Shown: positions 51,384 through 61,474, counted from the first letter of the stretch. The stretch: DNA of 64,000 nt from Maridesulfovibrio sp. (GCF_963677005.1 NZ_OY781616.1:124001-188000); one strand, 5' to 3'. Numbers and translations are program-made. Notes: generated from the letters alone by a model not told the origin.

Positions 51384-53009
51384 TTATAAGATGTTTTTCA
51401 TTGCCGAGAGAAACATGCGGTTGGTTGAGTTGTTGCCTATTGAAACCTTGAGCAGGTCCGGAAGGCCGAAAGTTTCAAGAGTGCTGAGCCTGAACCCGTA
51501 TTCCTGGAGGATGTCATGCAGATTCTGCGCCGGTATCGGGCTGCTGAACATTATGAAGTTACCCTGGCTGGGGTAGACTGTGCAGCCGAGTTCTTCCAAT
51601 CCCTTTTGGACTCTTTCCCGGCCCCTGATGATCAGGTCAATGGTGGAGTAGTAGAATTCGCTGTGGTTGATGGCGGCCTGTCCTGCGCCCAGATTCAGGG
51701 GGCTGACCGGTACCGGCAGTCTTGAATCTTCCAGAATTTTTGCCCGTTCGGGACTCATCAGCGCATACCCCAAGCCGACTCCTTTCAGCCCGAATGACCA
51801 CGAGAAACTGCGCAGGATGACCAGATTGGGTGCCTTGTCCAGAAAGTTGACCATGGAATAGTCGTCTTCCGGCCAGGCGAATTCAACGTATTTTTCATCC
51901 ACGATAAGCAAGGTGCGTTCGGGGAGCAGATTGGCCATGGTTGCCAACTCCTCGGCCGGGACTCCGTATCCGGAAGGGATGTCCGGATTGGTTATTATAA
52001 CGGCGGCGGTGTTCCCGTTGGCTGTGGTCACAAGCTGATCAAGCGGCGGGGAGAAGTTGCGGCCACGAGGCAGGCGCAGAAGTTCCACCCCGCACAGCGC
52101 GGCCACTCTGCTGTATTCGTTCAGTCCGTGTTCATAGCTCAGCACATGGTCTATGCCGGGGCTTACGGTCAGTCTAAGAGTGAGATCCAGCAGTTCCACC
52201 GATGAACTGGCAATCACTATGGATTCTTCCCCCACGTCATGCCGCTTTGCAAGGCTGAATTTCAGCCCGTCCGTGGAGTTTGCTTCCATGGCGCTGCTGT
52301 TGGAGGCCATGTTCATTATAGTATTTGATACGGCCATTGATACCCCAAGGGGGTTGGCATTGCTGGCCAGATCTATTTCTTTTTTTATCCTGAACAGTTT
52401 GCGGAATTTTGCTGCCTGCAGGCTGTGTTCACTTTGCGGTTTTTCCTGAAACTGTTCAGCTTCCGGATCCTCCCTGATTTCGGAGACCGCAGCCTCCTGA
52501 GGTGTAGAAACAGGCGATACTGTTTCCTTCTGTTCAGGGGCAGGTGCAGGCGCTGACTCCGGTTCAGGCTGTTTCTGATCCGCTACTGATTCCGGAGCAA
52601 CTGGCGGTGTTCTGGTCATATTCTGTTTACCTATTTCTTCCAGCGCAAGGGTTACAATTCTCACATCGTAATCATTGCTCAGAGTTGCGTTGCTGACCAT
52701 TTCAGTGAGCTTGTCGAATGAGTCAATTATGATGTTGAGGAGTTCCGAATCAATCTCGAGTTCGTTTTTGTACAGCCGGTCCAGTATATGGCCGATAGCC
52801 CCGGCCACTTCGCTTATTTTGGTCAGTTCCAGTAGCGCGGCACTTTCCTTGAGAGAAACGAGTATACCGTAAACCTGCGCCACGATGACCGGAGAGGAGG
52901 ACCTGCTGTTTTCCAGCTTCATGAGTGCCGTTTCTATCTGGTCCAGCTTGTCGAGGGATTGTTCAACAAAGTGTTGCAGGGCCGGATCTTCATGTATTTC
53001 CACAGTCAT
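51384..53009 (-). CDS. CheA-P1/Hpt-like domain fused to an inactive aminotransferase-fold domain
   Basis: A 541-residue fusion. Residues about 8-120 resemble a CheA-P1 (Hpt) helical bundle, but the position of the phospho-His is Val51 (ILVSLKESAALL, compare AHSLKG). A Pro/Glu-rich linker (130-195) leads to an aminotransferase class I fold close to histidinol-phosphate aminotransferase (ASNANPLG near 215, NPDIPSG at 341-347, VDEKYVEF at 370-377). The PLP-binding Lys is replaced by Trp404 (RSFSWSFGL, compare RTLSKAFGL). Both catalytic sites thus appear lost, suggesting a binding or scaffold role. I chose the ATG at 53009 (AAAGGGG upstream); upstream in-frame starts at 53042 or 53102 are possible. 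Confidence 0.8.
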   Translation of the reverse strand: MTVEIHEDPALQHFVEQSLDKLDQIETALMKLENSRSSSPVIVAQVYGILVSLKESAALLELTKISEVAGAIGHILDRLYKNELEIDSELLNIIIDSFDKLTEMVSNATLSNDYDVRIVTLALEEIGKQNMTRTPPVAPESVADQKQPEPESAPAPAPEQKETVSPVSTPQEAAVSEIREDPEAEQFQEKPQSEHSLQAAKFRKLFRIKKEIDLASNANPLGVSMAVSNTIMNMASNSSAMEANSTDGLKFSLAKRHDVGEESIVIASSSVELLDLTLRLTVSPGIDHVLSYEHGLNEYSRVAALCGVELLRLPRGRNFSPPLDQLVTTANGNTAAVIITNPDIPSGYGVPAEELATMANLLPERTLLIVDEKYVEFAWPEDDYSMVNFLDKAPNLVILRSFSWSFGLKGVGLGYALMSPERAKILEDSRLPVPVSPLNLGAGQAAINHSEFYYSTIDLIIRGRERVQKGLEELGCTVYPSQGNFIMFSSPIPAQNLHDILQEYGFRLSTLETFGLPDLLKVSIGNNSTNRMFLSAMKNIL

Positions 53010-53348
53010 TCTTTTCCCCTTTGCGTTTTGGACGGACATATTCGTCCTGTCTTGTCTGCCGGTCTGTTTCTCTGTTCGAATAAATAGGGTTGAGTTTATC
53101 AACCAACCGGTTGTTTCGTCCCTTTTTGCATTTTTTCATTCATTAAATCCATAATGTTTTTATATACTGAATTAGAAAAATTCAAAATCTTTCTTTTGTA
53201 AATATATGAATGAATCTGGTTGCGCTTTTGGCCTGGGTGATTCATATTACGGCAGATGACCGTCTGTTTGCAGAGATTAGACTGATTTTCATGACAAAAT
53301 CAGGCTGAAAAATCCCTATAAATAGATAAAAATCCATGAGGAGTTAAA

Positions 53349-53825
53349 ATGGTAACTTTTTTCAATGCAAATGAAGTAGTTGAGCTGGCAATGCGAATTG
53401 AGCAGAAGGGCCAGGCTTTTTACCTGCTTGCAGCGGATGAGGCCAAGGATCCGGGCGCCAAGGAATTTTTTGACTACTTCGCCGAAGAAGAATCCAAACA
53501 TGAAGTGTTCTTCAGAGGAATGCGCGACCGTCTGGGCAATATCGAAATTCCTCCGGGAAGCGATTATGAGGAATATACCCAGTACGTGATGGCCCTGGTG
53601 GATTCTCATGATGTATTCAACTTCGACTATACAGCGGCATTCAAAGACGAAAGCTTCACCTTCGAGGATGCCGTGCGCGCCGCCATGCGTTTTGAAAAGG
53701 ACACGATTCTGCTTTTCACCGAGCTTAAGACCATGGTCCCCGAAGCCGAGCGTGAAATAGTGGAAGCCTGTATTGATGAAGAACGCGGACATCTGCGCAT
53801 GCTTGCCGAAAAAATCAGGAGTTAG
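53349..53825 (+). CDS. Ferritin-like (rubrerythrin-type) diiron protein
   Basis: A 158-residue four-helix ferritin-like protein. Carboxylate/His ligands are visible as RIEQKG (Glu near 18), EEESKHE near 47-53, RFEKDT near 114, and DEERGH near 142-147, a complete diiron set. No rubredoxin domain follows, so it is a rubrerythrin-core or ferritin-family protein, likely for peroxide or iron handling in an anaerobe. GAGGAG precedes the ATG. Stand-alone with its own terminator. Confidence 0.92.
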   Translation: MVTFFNANEVVELAMRIEQKGQAFYLLAADEAKDPGAKEFFDYFAEEESKHEVFFRGMRDRLGNIEIPPGSDYEEYTQYVMALVDSHDVFNFDYTAAFKDESFTFEDAVRAAMRFEKDTILLFTELKTMVPEAEREIVEACIDEERGHLRMLAEKIRS

Positions 53826-53863
53826 TCGATTGCAGTGAGACTGATTCCGAATCAGCAATGTCC

Positions 53864-53893
53864 GGGCCCTCTTCATGCTTATGAAGGGGGCTC
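53864..53893 (+). terminator. Intrinsic terminator after the ferritin-like gene
   Basis: A 13-bp stem with two wobbles (GGGCCCTCTTCAT with ATGAAGGGGGCTC) closes a 4-base loop, followed by TTCTTTT. Confidence 0.8.
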
Positions 53894-53983
53894 TTCTTTT
53901 GTAATTTGTTTAACTTGTTGGAGTGCGCACAAAATGGTATCGCAGAATGCCGGTGCAACTGATCAACCAGCAGGATATTGACC

Positions 53984-54520
53984 ATGAACGAGAGCAGTGC
54001 TGCAATAGAACAGCAACTGGAAGAACTGCGCGAAGCTGAAAATTTTATCGGCTTCTGCGCCTTTGACCTTTTTCTGAATGATGATGAATCGAACCGAAAA
54101 GACGGAGTGCTCAAGATTTCGCGGCACAACCTTACGCCGGAAAGCGGGTTTCTCAAATTTACCTTTATCGTGGACGTATATGGAGACAAGGTCGTGCGCA
54201 AGCAGGTTCTTGATCTTTTCGCCAGATTTCACGACAGCGAGCTTGATTCCGAAACCGATCCAGATTTCATGTTCGTAAAGCCGACAGAACCGAAAACCCA
54301 GAAAGACCGCTCATGGTTCATCGGCGAGGTCTTTTTCCATTTTGATACAGCCAAGGGGGCCTCGCGGGAGAATGTGGTAAGGTTTTTTCTCCCGTTCCTC
54401 ACCCTGCGGCTTCCCCTTGAGTTCAGCGACCTGCAGTGGTGGGACGATGAAGAGTCAAAGAGCACGGTCAGAAAATCAGCCATTGCCGCGATTACCGATT
54501 TTATCCTCGGCAAATTCTAG
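53984..54520 (+). CDS. Hypothetical protein
   Basis: A 178-residue soluble acidic protein of unrecognised family. A helical N-terminus (about 3-25) is followed by a mixed alpha/beta domain with FIGFCAFDLFLNDDES near 22 and a Trp/Phe-rich segment (SWFIGEVFFHFD near 110; DLQWWDDEE near 148). No signal peptide, membrane helix or metal motif. The ATG at 53984 has AGGA ten bases upstream; a TTG two codons earlier is an alternative. Convergent with mltG. No function proposed. Confidence 0.75.
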   Translation: MNESSAAIEQQLEELREAENFIGFCAFDLFLNDDESNRKDGVLKISRHNLTPESGFLKFTFIVDVYGDKVVRKQVLDLFARFHDSELDSETDPDFMFVKPTEPKTQKDRSWFIGEVFFHFDTAKGASRENVVRFFLPFLTLRLPLEFSDLQWWDDEESKSTVRKSAIAAITDFILGKF

Positions 54521-54544
54521 TCTGTATATCGTCCTTGCGCCGTT

Positions 54545-55609
54545 TTACTGGTTGTAGGATCGGTAGGTTGCGCGGTTTCTGTGCAGCTGATATTTCCGTA
54601 CGGCTTCGTTGTGTTCCTTGAGCGATTTGCTGAAATAGTGTGACCCGTCGCCTTTGGCAACAAAATAGAGATAGGAGTGTTTCTCCGGAGTGATGGCCGC
54701 TTTGATTGAATCCAGCCCCGGCGAGCAGATCGGTCCGGGAGGCAGCCCGCGATGCTGATATGAGTTGTACGGGTTGGATTTGTCTCCGAGATGTTTCTTA
54801 CGGAGATTCCCGTCAAATGTTTCGCCCAGTCCGTAAATGATTGTGGGATCGCACTGTAGCAGATAGCCTTTTTTCAGCCTGTTTGCGAATACCCCGGCAA
54901 TCCTGTTTCTTTCCGAGGCATCGCCGGTTTCCTTTTCAACCAGAGATGCCAGAATAATAGTCCTGTGAATTTCTTTCGGGGAGGGAGGTTTGCCGTTCCA
55001 GGCCTTGTCGGCAGCCTTACGGAATTCCTTGAGCATGGTCTCCACCATTGTTCTGCCGGAATCCGATTTCGGTCTGGTAATCATGTAGGTTTCCGGGAAG
55101 AGGTAACCTTCCGCATTTTTGGCGGGGATGTTGTATTCGGCCAGCAGTTCGGGATCGAAGACGGCTTTTTTGAATTCCTGATAGGTTGTGAGTTTGGAGT
55201 TTTCGGCAGCCTGTGCGGTTGCCCACCATGTGAGCCCTTCGCGTACCGAGAATTTGTGCAGGATACCGGAGGTTGTGGTCAGAGTGTCCAGGACTTCCGG
55301 TGCGGTCATGTTGGACCAGAGACTGAATTCTCCGGCGCGAATTTTGTTTTCCTTGCCCAGTTCCTGTGCGTACTGGCGAAATCTTTTGGCATCGGAGATA
55401 AGTCCGGCCTTGGCCAGCCCGCCGGAAACGGTCCAAAGGGATTCGCCCGGTTCGATGGAGAAAAGAATTTCACGGCCCTCGATTTCCGGGGGCAGGTTCA
55501 GGAAGCTCCAGTTCCTGTACATGAACCAGCCGCCCACAAACATGAGCGCCATGCATATGACTGCAAGGGTTGGCAGTACAAAGCGCAGCACTATGCTTGG
55601 GCGAGCCAT
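54545..55609 (-). CDS. mltG: Endolytic murein transglycosylase MltG
   Basis: About 354 residues. One N-terminal membrane helix (about 8-28), a LysM-like region with IEPGESLWTVSGGLAKAGLI near 52-71, and the YceG catalytic core. The core has the Glu-containing ILASLVEKETG near 219-229 and the family loop PYNSYQHRGLPPGPI near 280. It cleaves nascent peptidoglycan at the inner membrane. I chose the ATG at 55609, overlapping ruvX by 19 bases; an in-frame ATG 20 codons upstream would overlap it by 79 bases and gives an unlikely Lys/Gln-rich leader. It is cotranscribed with ruvX. Confidence 0.95.
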   Translation of the reverse strand: MARPSIVLRFVLPTLAVICMALMFVGGWFMYRNWSFLNLPPEIEGREILFSIEPGESLWTVSGGLAKAGLISDAKRFRQYAQELGKENKIRAGEFSLWSNMTAPEVLDTLTTTSGILHKFSVREGLTWWATAQAAENSKLTTYQEFKKAVFDPELLAEYNIPAKNAEGYLFPETYMITRPKSDSGRTMVETMLKEFRKAADKAWNGKPPSPKEIHRTIILASLVEKETGDASERNRIAGVFANRLKKGYLLQCDPTIIYGLGETFDGNLRKKHLGDKSNPYNSYQHRGLPPGPICSPGLDSIKAAITPEKHSYLYFVAKGDGSHYFSKSLKEHNEAVRKYQLHRNRATYRSYNQ

Positions 55610-55998
55610 GTTTCCAGAATTATTTTTGCTGCCTGGCTGTCCAGGTTTTTTTTCCTTTTTCTGTCCCACAGTCCGGCCTCCCTGAGTTCTTCTTCCGCTG
55701 CAATCGAACTGAGCCTTTCATCAACGAGATGTATGGGCTGTTTTACTCTTCTTTCCAATGATGCCGCAAAGTTGCGAACCTGCCTGGTAGTCAGTGTGTC
55801 CTCGCCGTCCAGAGAAAGAGGAAGGCCGATGACGATGTCACCGACCTTCTCTGCATTTATTATTTCAAGCAGTTCCGAGAACATCGCATCCCTTGTAGTG
55901 CGTTCCAGCACTTTCAGGGGAAAGGCGAACATGCCTTCCGGGTCCGTAATGGCCAACCCGATGCGCTTTGTCCCGAAATCTATTCCGAGTGCTTTCAT
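55591..55998 (-). CDS. ruvX: Holliday junction resolvase RuvX (YqgF)
   Basis: A 135-residue RNase H-fold protein. The family pattern is KALGIDFGTKRIGLA at 2-16, IVIGLPLSLDGED near 73-85, and HLVDERLSS near 110-118 with acidic residues in the active site. RuvX/YqgF acts in 16S rRNA 3'-end maturation and/or junction resolution. Its gene lies between the FAD/Fe-S oxidoreductase (one-base gap) and mltG, all on minus, so translation is probably coupled. Confidence 0.95.
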   Translation of the reverse strand: MKALGIDFGTKRIGLAITDPEGMFAFPLKVLERTTRDAMFSELLEIINAEKVGDIVIGLPLSLDGEDTLTTRQVRNFAASLERRVKQPIHLVDERLSSIAAEEELREAGLWDRKRKKNLDSQAAKIILETWLAQA

Positions 55999-55999
55999 A

Positions 56000-58900
56000 T
56001 CAGCCCTGAATGATTACCATCTCGTCCTGCCGAGTGGCTTTTTCCAGCTGTTTTTTCAACTCCTTGCGCCATTTGGGACCGCCGATGACTTCTGCCATGT
56101 ACTCTACAGTGTGCAGTACACGGTTCTGTTTTTTCAGGGCGTGCACATTGCGCTTGATCCCCACCTTGCACGATGGACAGCCCACCAGTATGGGGGTGTT
56201 CTTGTCGTGTTCCTGGAGATCTTTTTTCAGTTGCATACCTTTGCGGTCACGCAGTTTGTTGTAGATCTCAGGGCTGGTTATGGAACCGAGTCCCGACTCT
56301 CCGCAGCATCCCGGAGAAAGGGTTACGTTGCTGCTCAGAGTATCGGCTATGGCCTGGCGATAAATTTCCGGTGCCTTGGATTTTGCTACATCGGTCCATT
56401 CAGTATGGCAGGATGCGTGGTAAATCACTTCCTGCGCCGCTGTCGCCGATTTGAAATCAAGGTTGCCGGGATTGGCCAGCAGGTACTGCACGGCATCCTT
56501 GCGTTTGAGTTCGTATCCGAGTTCCCTGAAATCGTAGGATTCCAGAGACTCCCTGCATGTTCCGCAGGCGGTCAGCAGGGTGGAAACCTTCATACCGGCA
56601 ATGGATGCCTTGGCGATGCGGTACTGGATATCGCTTATGTTGCGGTGGCGGTTTGTGTTGTATGCCTCAACGCAGCCGCTGGACAGCAGCGGGTAGCCGC
56701 AGCACAGGTGCTTGGAGGGCATGATCACGTTTATGCCGGACTTGAGCAGCAGGTAGAGCGTGGCCATGCCGATGTCCTTGGAGAACAGCGAGGCGCCGCA
56801 ACCGGGGAAATAATATACGGTATCCGCTGCCGGAGTGTTCTGCATGAACATGGATTCATCGTCCAGTCCGATGGTCTCGTGAAGGTTCTTGAAGTCCATT
56901 GCCGGAGTAGGGCTGTGCAGCATGGGAGATTCCATGCGTCTGCGCCAGTGTCCGGGAATGAGCCCCACAGCCTTGGACTGGAAGCCTGCCGAAAGGGAGA
57001 GAAACTTAGCCGCTCTGGGCAGTCTCTTGTGCGGGTCCTTGGCAATGAAACCGAGGACAGCGCTTTTTACCGGGTGTCCGCCGGTTCCCTTGTATTCGAG
57101 GAAGGAGCGTATCTGCAGAGCCGCACCGGCCGAATCGATCTTGATGGGACAGACCGAGGTGCAGCGGCCGCACGCGGTACAGTGTTCCATCAGCTTTCTG
57201 AGCTTGGTCAGCAGGTCGGGGGAAGGTTCGCCGCGCTGTACCTGCGAATAGTAGATTGCCTCAATGAGCGCGCCCAGAGCTATGTTCTTGTTGCGCGGGT
57301 GGTACATGAGTCCCCGTTCCGGGAAATACATGGGGCAGACCTGCTTGCATTTTCCGCAACGGGTGCAGGTCTGGATGTGGCGCAACAGTTCCATCAGGTG
57401 TTCCTTGTCCTTGATGGCGGTCTTGTTCAGGTCATTGATGAGCCTGTTGAACGAGAACGTGTACGCCGGGGAAGGAAGGTCCCTGCGGGTGAGCTTGCCG
57501 GGGTTCAGGATGTTGAGCGGGTCCACTTTGAGCTTGTACTCGCGGATAGCCTTGATCTTGGCCTCGGACAGGTAATCTATTTTGGTGATGCCTATTCCGT
57601 GTTCTCCGGAAACCTCGCCTTTGAGTTCCAGAACTTTCTTGAAGACATCATCAACAGCTTCGTGCGCGCTGTGCAGCATGTCCTGATCATTTGAGTTGAC
57701 CGGTATGTTCACGTGGCAGTTGCCGTCGCCCGCATGCATGTGGTTGGCTATGACAATGCGGCGGTCATGAAGATTTTTGTATATTTCGGATATACTGGAA
57801 TCAAGTTTGGGGAATTCATCGCGCAGTTCCTGAAAAAGGTAGCGGACCTGTCCTTCCAGTTCCTGGTCGCTCATGTCATTACCGGAGATTTTGCCTTTGA
57901 GAATGTTGGTGGTCCGCTCCAGGGCCAGTTCCACCTTCGGTTCTTCAATGGGAAATCCCGGAAGTTCCTTTACCGCCAGCAGAGAACGGCGGTATATCTT
58001 TGCAAGATAGATGAGGTTGAGGTCCTCAAGAAAGTCGGAAAATACCGGTATGACCTCAAGCGGAATAACGATATCCTCGTTGACCTTGAAACCGGAAGTA
58101 CGCTTGGCTATTGCCGAAAGCTTGTGACGGTCTTCCCAGAACAGTTCCGCTTCCTTGGCATCGCGGGCGGCAAAAATATCAACACCGTCGTAGGGCTGAG
58201 CAATGGACATGATGGTGTCAACAGCGCTCTGCAGGGCGTGTTCATCATCCGAATCCAACTGCAGGATCAGCACGGAAATGGGCTCGCCTTCATATTTTTC
58301 CGATTTCTTGCTGTATTTGATGGCCTGCACGTATTTGGGCCCGAACTCTTCAAGAGCCGAAATCTTGACCAGGTCTCCTTCCTCGCGAATGGTATCACGC
58401 AGTGCTACCACGTCCTTGATGACGAGCATGGCGTTGCGCATGGAGCGGCCGAAGAATTCAAGGCAGAGCACACGCGTTTTGCTCGGTTTCGGGTAAAGTG
58501 CGAAGCAGGTTTCGGTTATGATCCCGTCCACGCCTTCCTTCTGAACTCCGGGGAGTCCTCCGAGATATTTGTTGGTAACGTCCTTGCCGAGTCCGGCTGT
58601 GCGGATTTCGTCCGAAGTCAGCTCTATGCTGTCGATGAGCTGTCCTTTGGAATTGAATATTTCGAAGATGGCTGTTTCTCCGGCAAAGATCTTGTGACCC
58701 GGATGGTCCTTGCGTCTGATTTCAATCAGATCGCCTTTGGGGGTTACCATCTTGTAGCTGATTATATTGTCGATTGTGCAGCCGTATTCGAAAGCGTAGG
58801 GGCCACCGGAGTTTTCCGATATGTTCCCGCCAAGGGAAGAGCCCGCCTTGGAGGCCGGGTCAACAGTGAACAGCACACCTTTTTTCTCGGCAGCCTTGAT

Positions 58901-59549
58901 GGCATCCAGGGTGATAACCCCGGCCTGGGCACAAAGGATCATCGACTGGGTGTCGACACTGAGTATTTTTTTTGAATCTGCCGAGCGAGAGGACGGCAGT
59001 TCGGTCCAGAGCGGGGATGGCTCCCCCGGTTGCTCCGGTTCCTCCGCCTCGGGGGATGAGTCCGAACTGCATTTCGTTGGCCAGACGTACAATAGCTCTT
59101 ATCTGGTCCGTTGTTTCCGGAAAAAGTACTGCGATGGGCAGCTCTATGCGCAGGTCTGTTGCGTCTGTGGCCGACTGGACCAGAGTATGCGGATCAAGTC
59201 CGATACAGTGTTCGGGCAGGATTTCTTTCATCTTCTCGATGAATCTTTCCTTGAATTCTTTGTCGGCATCCTGTTTCAGCCAGAAATTTTCCACAGCACG
59301 GCTGAGGCGCTGGGGATATTCGCCGGAAAGGGTCGGGCGGGCCAGGGTGAGTGTCCGGGAAACCGATTTGCGCACCAGTTCCGGATCAATGAACGGGTTG
59401 TAGCGCACGAGGAAGAGTTCTGCGGCAATGCTTTCGGAAAGTTTGCGAACGTCTTCCGGCCAGCCTTTGAATTCAAACGGATCAAGGCCAAGTACTCGCG
59501 AAAGGAGTGCTTCGGCGGGAATGGAAATATGTGGGCCTAACTGAGGCAT
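56000..59549 (-). CDS. FAD-linked oxidase/4Fe-4S oxidoreductase (lactate/glycolate type), frameshifted in this sequence
   Basis: If joined, about 1182 residues: an N-terminal FAD-binding domain (RGGGTGATGGA near 172), FAD-oxidase C-terminal domain, two 4Fe-4S motifs (CTRCGKCKQVCP and CTACGRCTSVCP), and two CCG cysteine-rich motifs (LCCGYP, GCCGES). The family oxidises D-lactate, glycolate or similar 2-hydroxyacids. The 5' part (59549 to about 58974) and the 3' part (about 58965 to 56000) are in different frames; removing one A from an A8 run (58966-58973) restores a single frame. The cause may be a real mutation, slippage, or a homopolymer error. Both halves are otherwise intact. Confidence 0.88.
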
Positions 59550-60009
59550 AATGTCTTACCTGGAATGTTTATGTTTTATGAGGAGCAGAACAGCCCCTGT
59601 GAAGAAAAAATGGCAATATAGTGGCCGTGCTGATGAAAATCAAGTATCTATTTTGCTGTCAGCTTGTCCGGCTTTCCCCGAACTCGAAATCCGGAGATAT
59701 CCCGACCTTTCTTTGCGCTCGGCCGGCAGGCTTGGTTCCTGCTTTCGATGCGTCGGATTTTCAGGACAAATCTGTTGCGGTTATGGGCCTTGTGAAGTTT
59801 CCCAAGATCGCAGCAGACCTCGTATCATATAATGATGGTGTCGGAGATTGTAAAGGGGCAGAGTGTTTAGTGCTTGACATAAAAGGCCCAACTGACGGAT
59901 TATTTCTGCTCCCGTTTTTTCCACATAAAGCCTTTTCCCGGAAATATTTTCGTATTACGAAATCTACAAGCCTACAGTGTCGATAACAAGAAATAGAGAG
60001 GTCAAGAAA
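59550..60009. other. Intergenic region between oxidoreductase and aminotransferase genes
   Basis: A 460-base gap between divergent genes. A weak plus-strand open frame (59621-59986) shows no family pattern or ribosome-binding site. No clear terminator or RNA structure was found; it presumably holds both promoters. Confidence 0.5.
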
Positions 60010-61149
60010 ATGATCGGTGAGGATTTTGCTGAGCTTAAGCTTTTTATTACCGGACCCATACTTTTGCGCGATGAGGTTCGCCAGGCCGGACTTCTGCCGG
60101 AATTCGGACACAGGGACGCGGAAAACTCAAAGCGTTTCGTGCCGATCATGGAAAACCTTCTGACCATTGCCGGAAATCCTGAAGGATATACTCCCGTCAT
60201 TTTCAATGGTTCCGGTACCAACGCCCTTGAGGCCTCAGTCCGTTCTCTTGTTTCCGATTCGGATACCGTACTCAACGTTTCCGTTGGGGCATTCGGCGAT
60301 CTTTTTCATAAACTGGCTGTTGTCAACGGCAAGAAGGCCATGCAACTGCGGTTTCCTTACGGAAAAACTATTGATCCGGAAGTGCTTGAAGAAGCCATGA
60401 AAGAACACCGGCCTGATGTTGTCACCTTCACGCACAACGAAACATCGACAGGAGTGGAGAACGATGTTGTCGCAATCTGCGAAATCATCCGTGCGCACGG
60501 CGCTCAGCCGATCATAGACGGGGTGTCTATTTTCGGTGGTGCTCCTTCTTTTATAGATGAAGCAAAACCGCTTATGTATTGTACCTCTACCCAGAAATCA
60601 TTGGGCCTTCCTGCCGGGTTCGGCATTGTATTCCTGTGTGACGAAGCCCTGGAAAAAGCCGAGAAGGTCGCAAACAGGGGCTACACTACCGACATCATCG
60701 CACAGATGAGCAAAGCCAGATTGAAACAGACTCTGACCACGCCGAACGGAACTCTGGTAAACCAGATGTGTGTGCAGCTGGATTACATCGTCAATGAAGA
60801 AACAGTTCAGGCCCGTTTTCAGCGCCACGAGAAGATGCGTGATATAGCTGTCAAATGGGCCGGGACCATGGACGGCTATGAGCTGTTCGCTCAGGAAGGT
60901 TACCGTTCCCCGACCATGACCTCCTTCAAAACGCCCGCACATATGACAATTGACCGTTTGAAGGAGGTCAAGGAATTGATGCGCGAACACGGGTATCTGT
61001 TTGATCCCGGTTACGGCAAGATCAACAAGGAACTTGCGGAAGTCGGAGACTCTCCGATTTTCAGAGTCGGGCACATGGGAGATATAATGCCTGCCATGCT
61101 TGAAGAGTATCTGGGCGTGCTCGGCAGCGTTCTCGGCAGCTTTTCCTAG
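60010..61149 (+). CDS. Class V aminotransferase (alanine/serine-glyoxylate type)
   Basis: A 379-residue PLP enzyme. LFITGPILL at about 11-19 and GSGTNALEASVRSL near 67-80 bind the cofactor phosphate. Asp170 (IIDGVSIFGG) contacts the ring nitrogen, and Lys196 (STQKSLGLPAG) forms the Schiff base. The overall pattern is that of the serine-pyruvate/alanine-glyoxylate aminotransferase family. I chose the ATG at 60010 (AGAGAGG upstream) over a GTG 11 codons earlier. The substrate is not determined. It ends at a strong terminator. Confidence 0.92.
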   Translation: MIGEDFAELKLFITGPILLRDEVRQAGLLPEFGHRDAENSKRFVPIMENLLTIAGNPEGYTPVIFNGSGTNALEASVRSLVSDSDTVLNVSVGAFGDLFHKLAVVNGKKAMQLRFPYGKTIDPEVLEEAMKEHRPDVVTFTHNETSTGVENDVVAICEIIRAHGAQPIIDGVSIFGGAPSFIDEAKPLMYCTSTQKSLGLPAGFGIVFLCDEALEKAEKVANRGYTTDIIAQMSKARLKQTLTTPNGTLVNQMCVQLDYIVNEETVQARFQRHEKMRDIAVKWAGTMDGYELFAQEGYRSPTMTSFKTPAHMTIDRLKEVKELMREHGYLFDPGYGKINKELAEVGDSPIFRVGHMGDIMPAMLEEYLGVLGSVLGSFS

Positions 61150-61176
61150 TTCCGCCATTTAATTTCTGCTTATTCG

Positions 61177-61207
61177 GGGCCTGAATCCGGTGTATGGATT
61201 CAGGCCC
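61177..61207 (+). terminator. Intrinsic terminator after the class V aminotransferase
   Basis: A perfect 12-bp stem (GGGCCTGAATCC with GGATTCAGGCCC) closes a 7-base loop, followed by TATTTTTTTT. Confidence 0.93.
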
Positions 61208-61292
61208 TATTTTTTTTATGAAAAAAGGTGAAAATATTTTTTGTGGTGAACACTCAGTTTTTGAGCCTGTATGGGTGTAAAATCGTTGGATA

Positions 61293-61316
61293 AAAACTGA
61301 GCTTAGACTCAGTTTT
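61293..61316. promoter_or_regulatory. Distal ACTGAG-type operator
   Basis: AAAACTGAG-N6-CTCAGTTTT, perfect 9-bp arms. The core half-site ACTGAG is shared with the proximal site. Confidence 0.6.
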
Positions 61317-61439
61317 GTCTTGTGTCTGATTTATGTGAAAAAAATCGCAAATTGATTTTGTGGATAATGTTTTTATAAAATAAAGTTATTACAGTATATT
61401 ATAGTTTTATTGTGACTTGTTTGTGAAATAAGTGACGGG

Positions 61440-61468
61440 TTGACAACAAATATTGATTCGGATTAATT
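61440..61468 (+). promoter_or_regulatory. Predicted sigma-70 promoter of the TetR-SulP operon
   Basis: TTGACA, a 17-base spacer, then TTAATT. The following operator (61475) lies in the start-site region, as expected for TetR repression. Confidence 0.6.
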
Positions 61469-61474
61469 TCTATT

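Noticed and set aside
54965..57694. Plus-strand 909-residue open frame
   Set aside because: Antisense to mltG, ruvX and the Fe-S oxidoreductase, all with intact motifs; long only because of codon bias.
57713..58975. Plus-strand 420-residue open frame
   Set aside because: Antisense shadow of the FAD/Fe-S oxidoreductase; no motifs.
59621..59986. Possible 121-residue gene upstream of the aminotransferase
   Set aside because: No ribosome-binding site, no recognisable pattern, and it runs into the promoter and leader of the aminotransferase gene.
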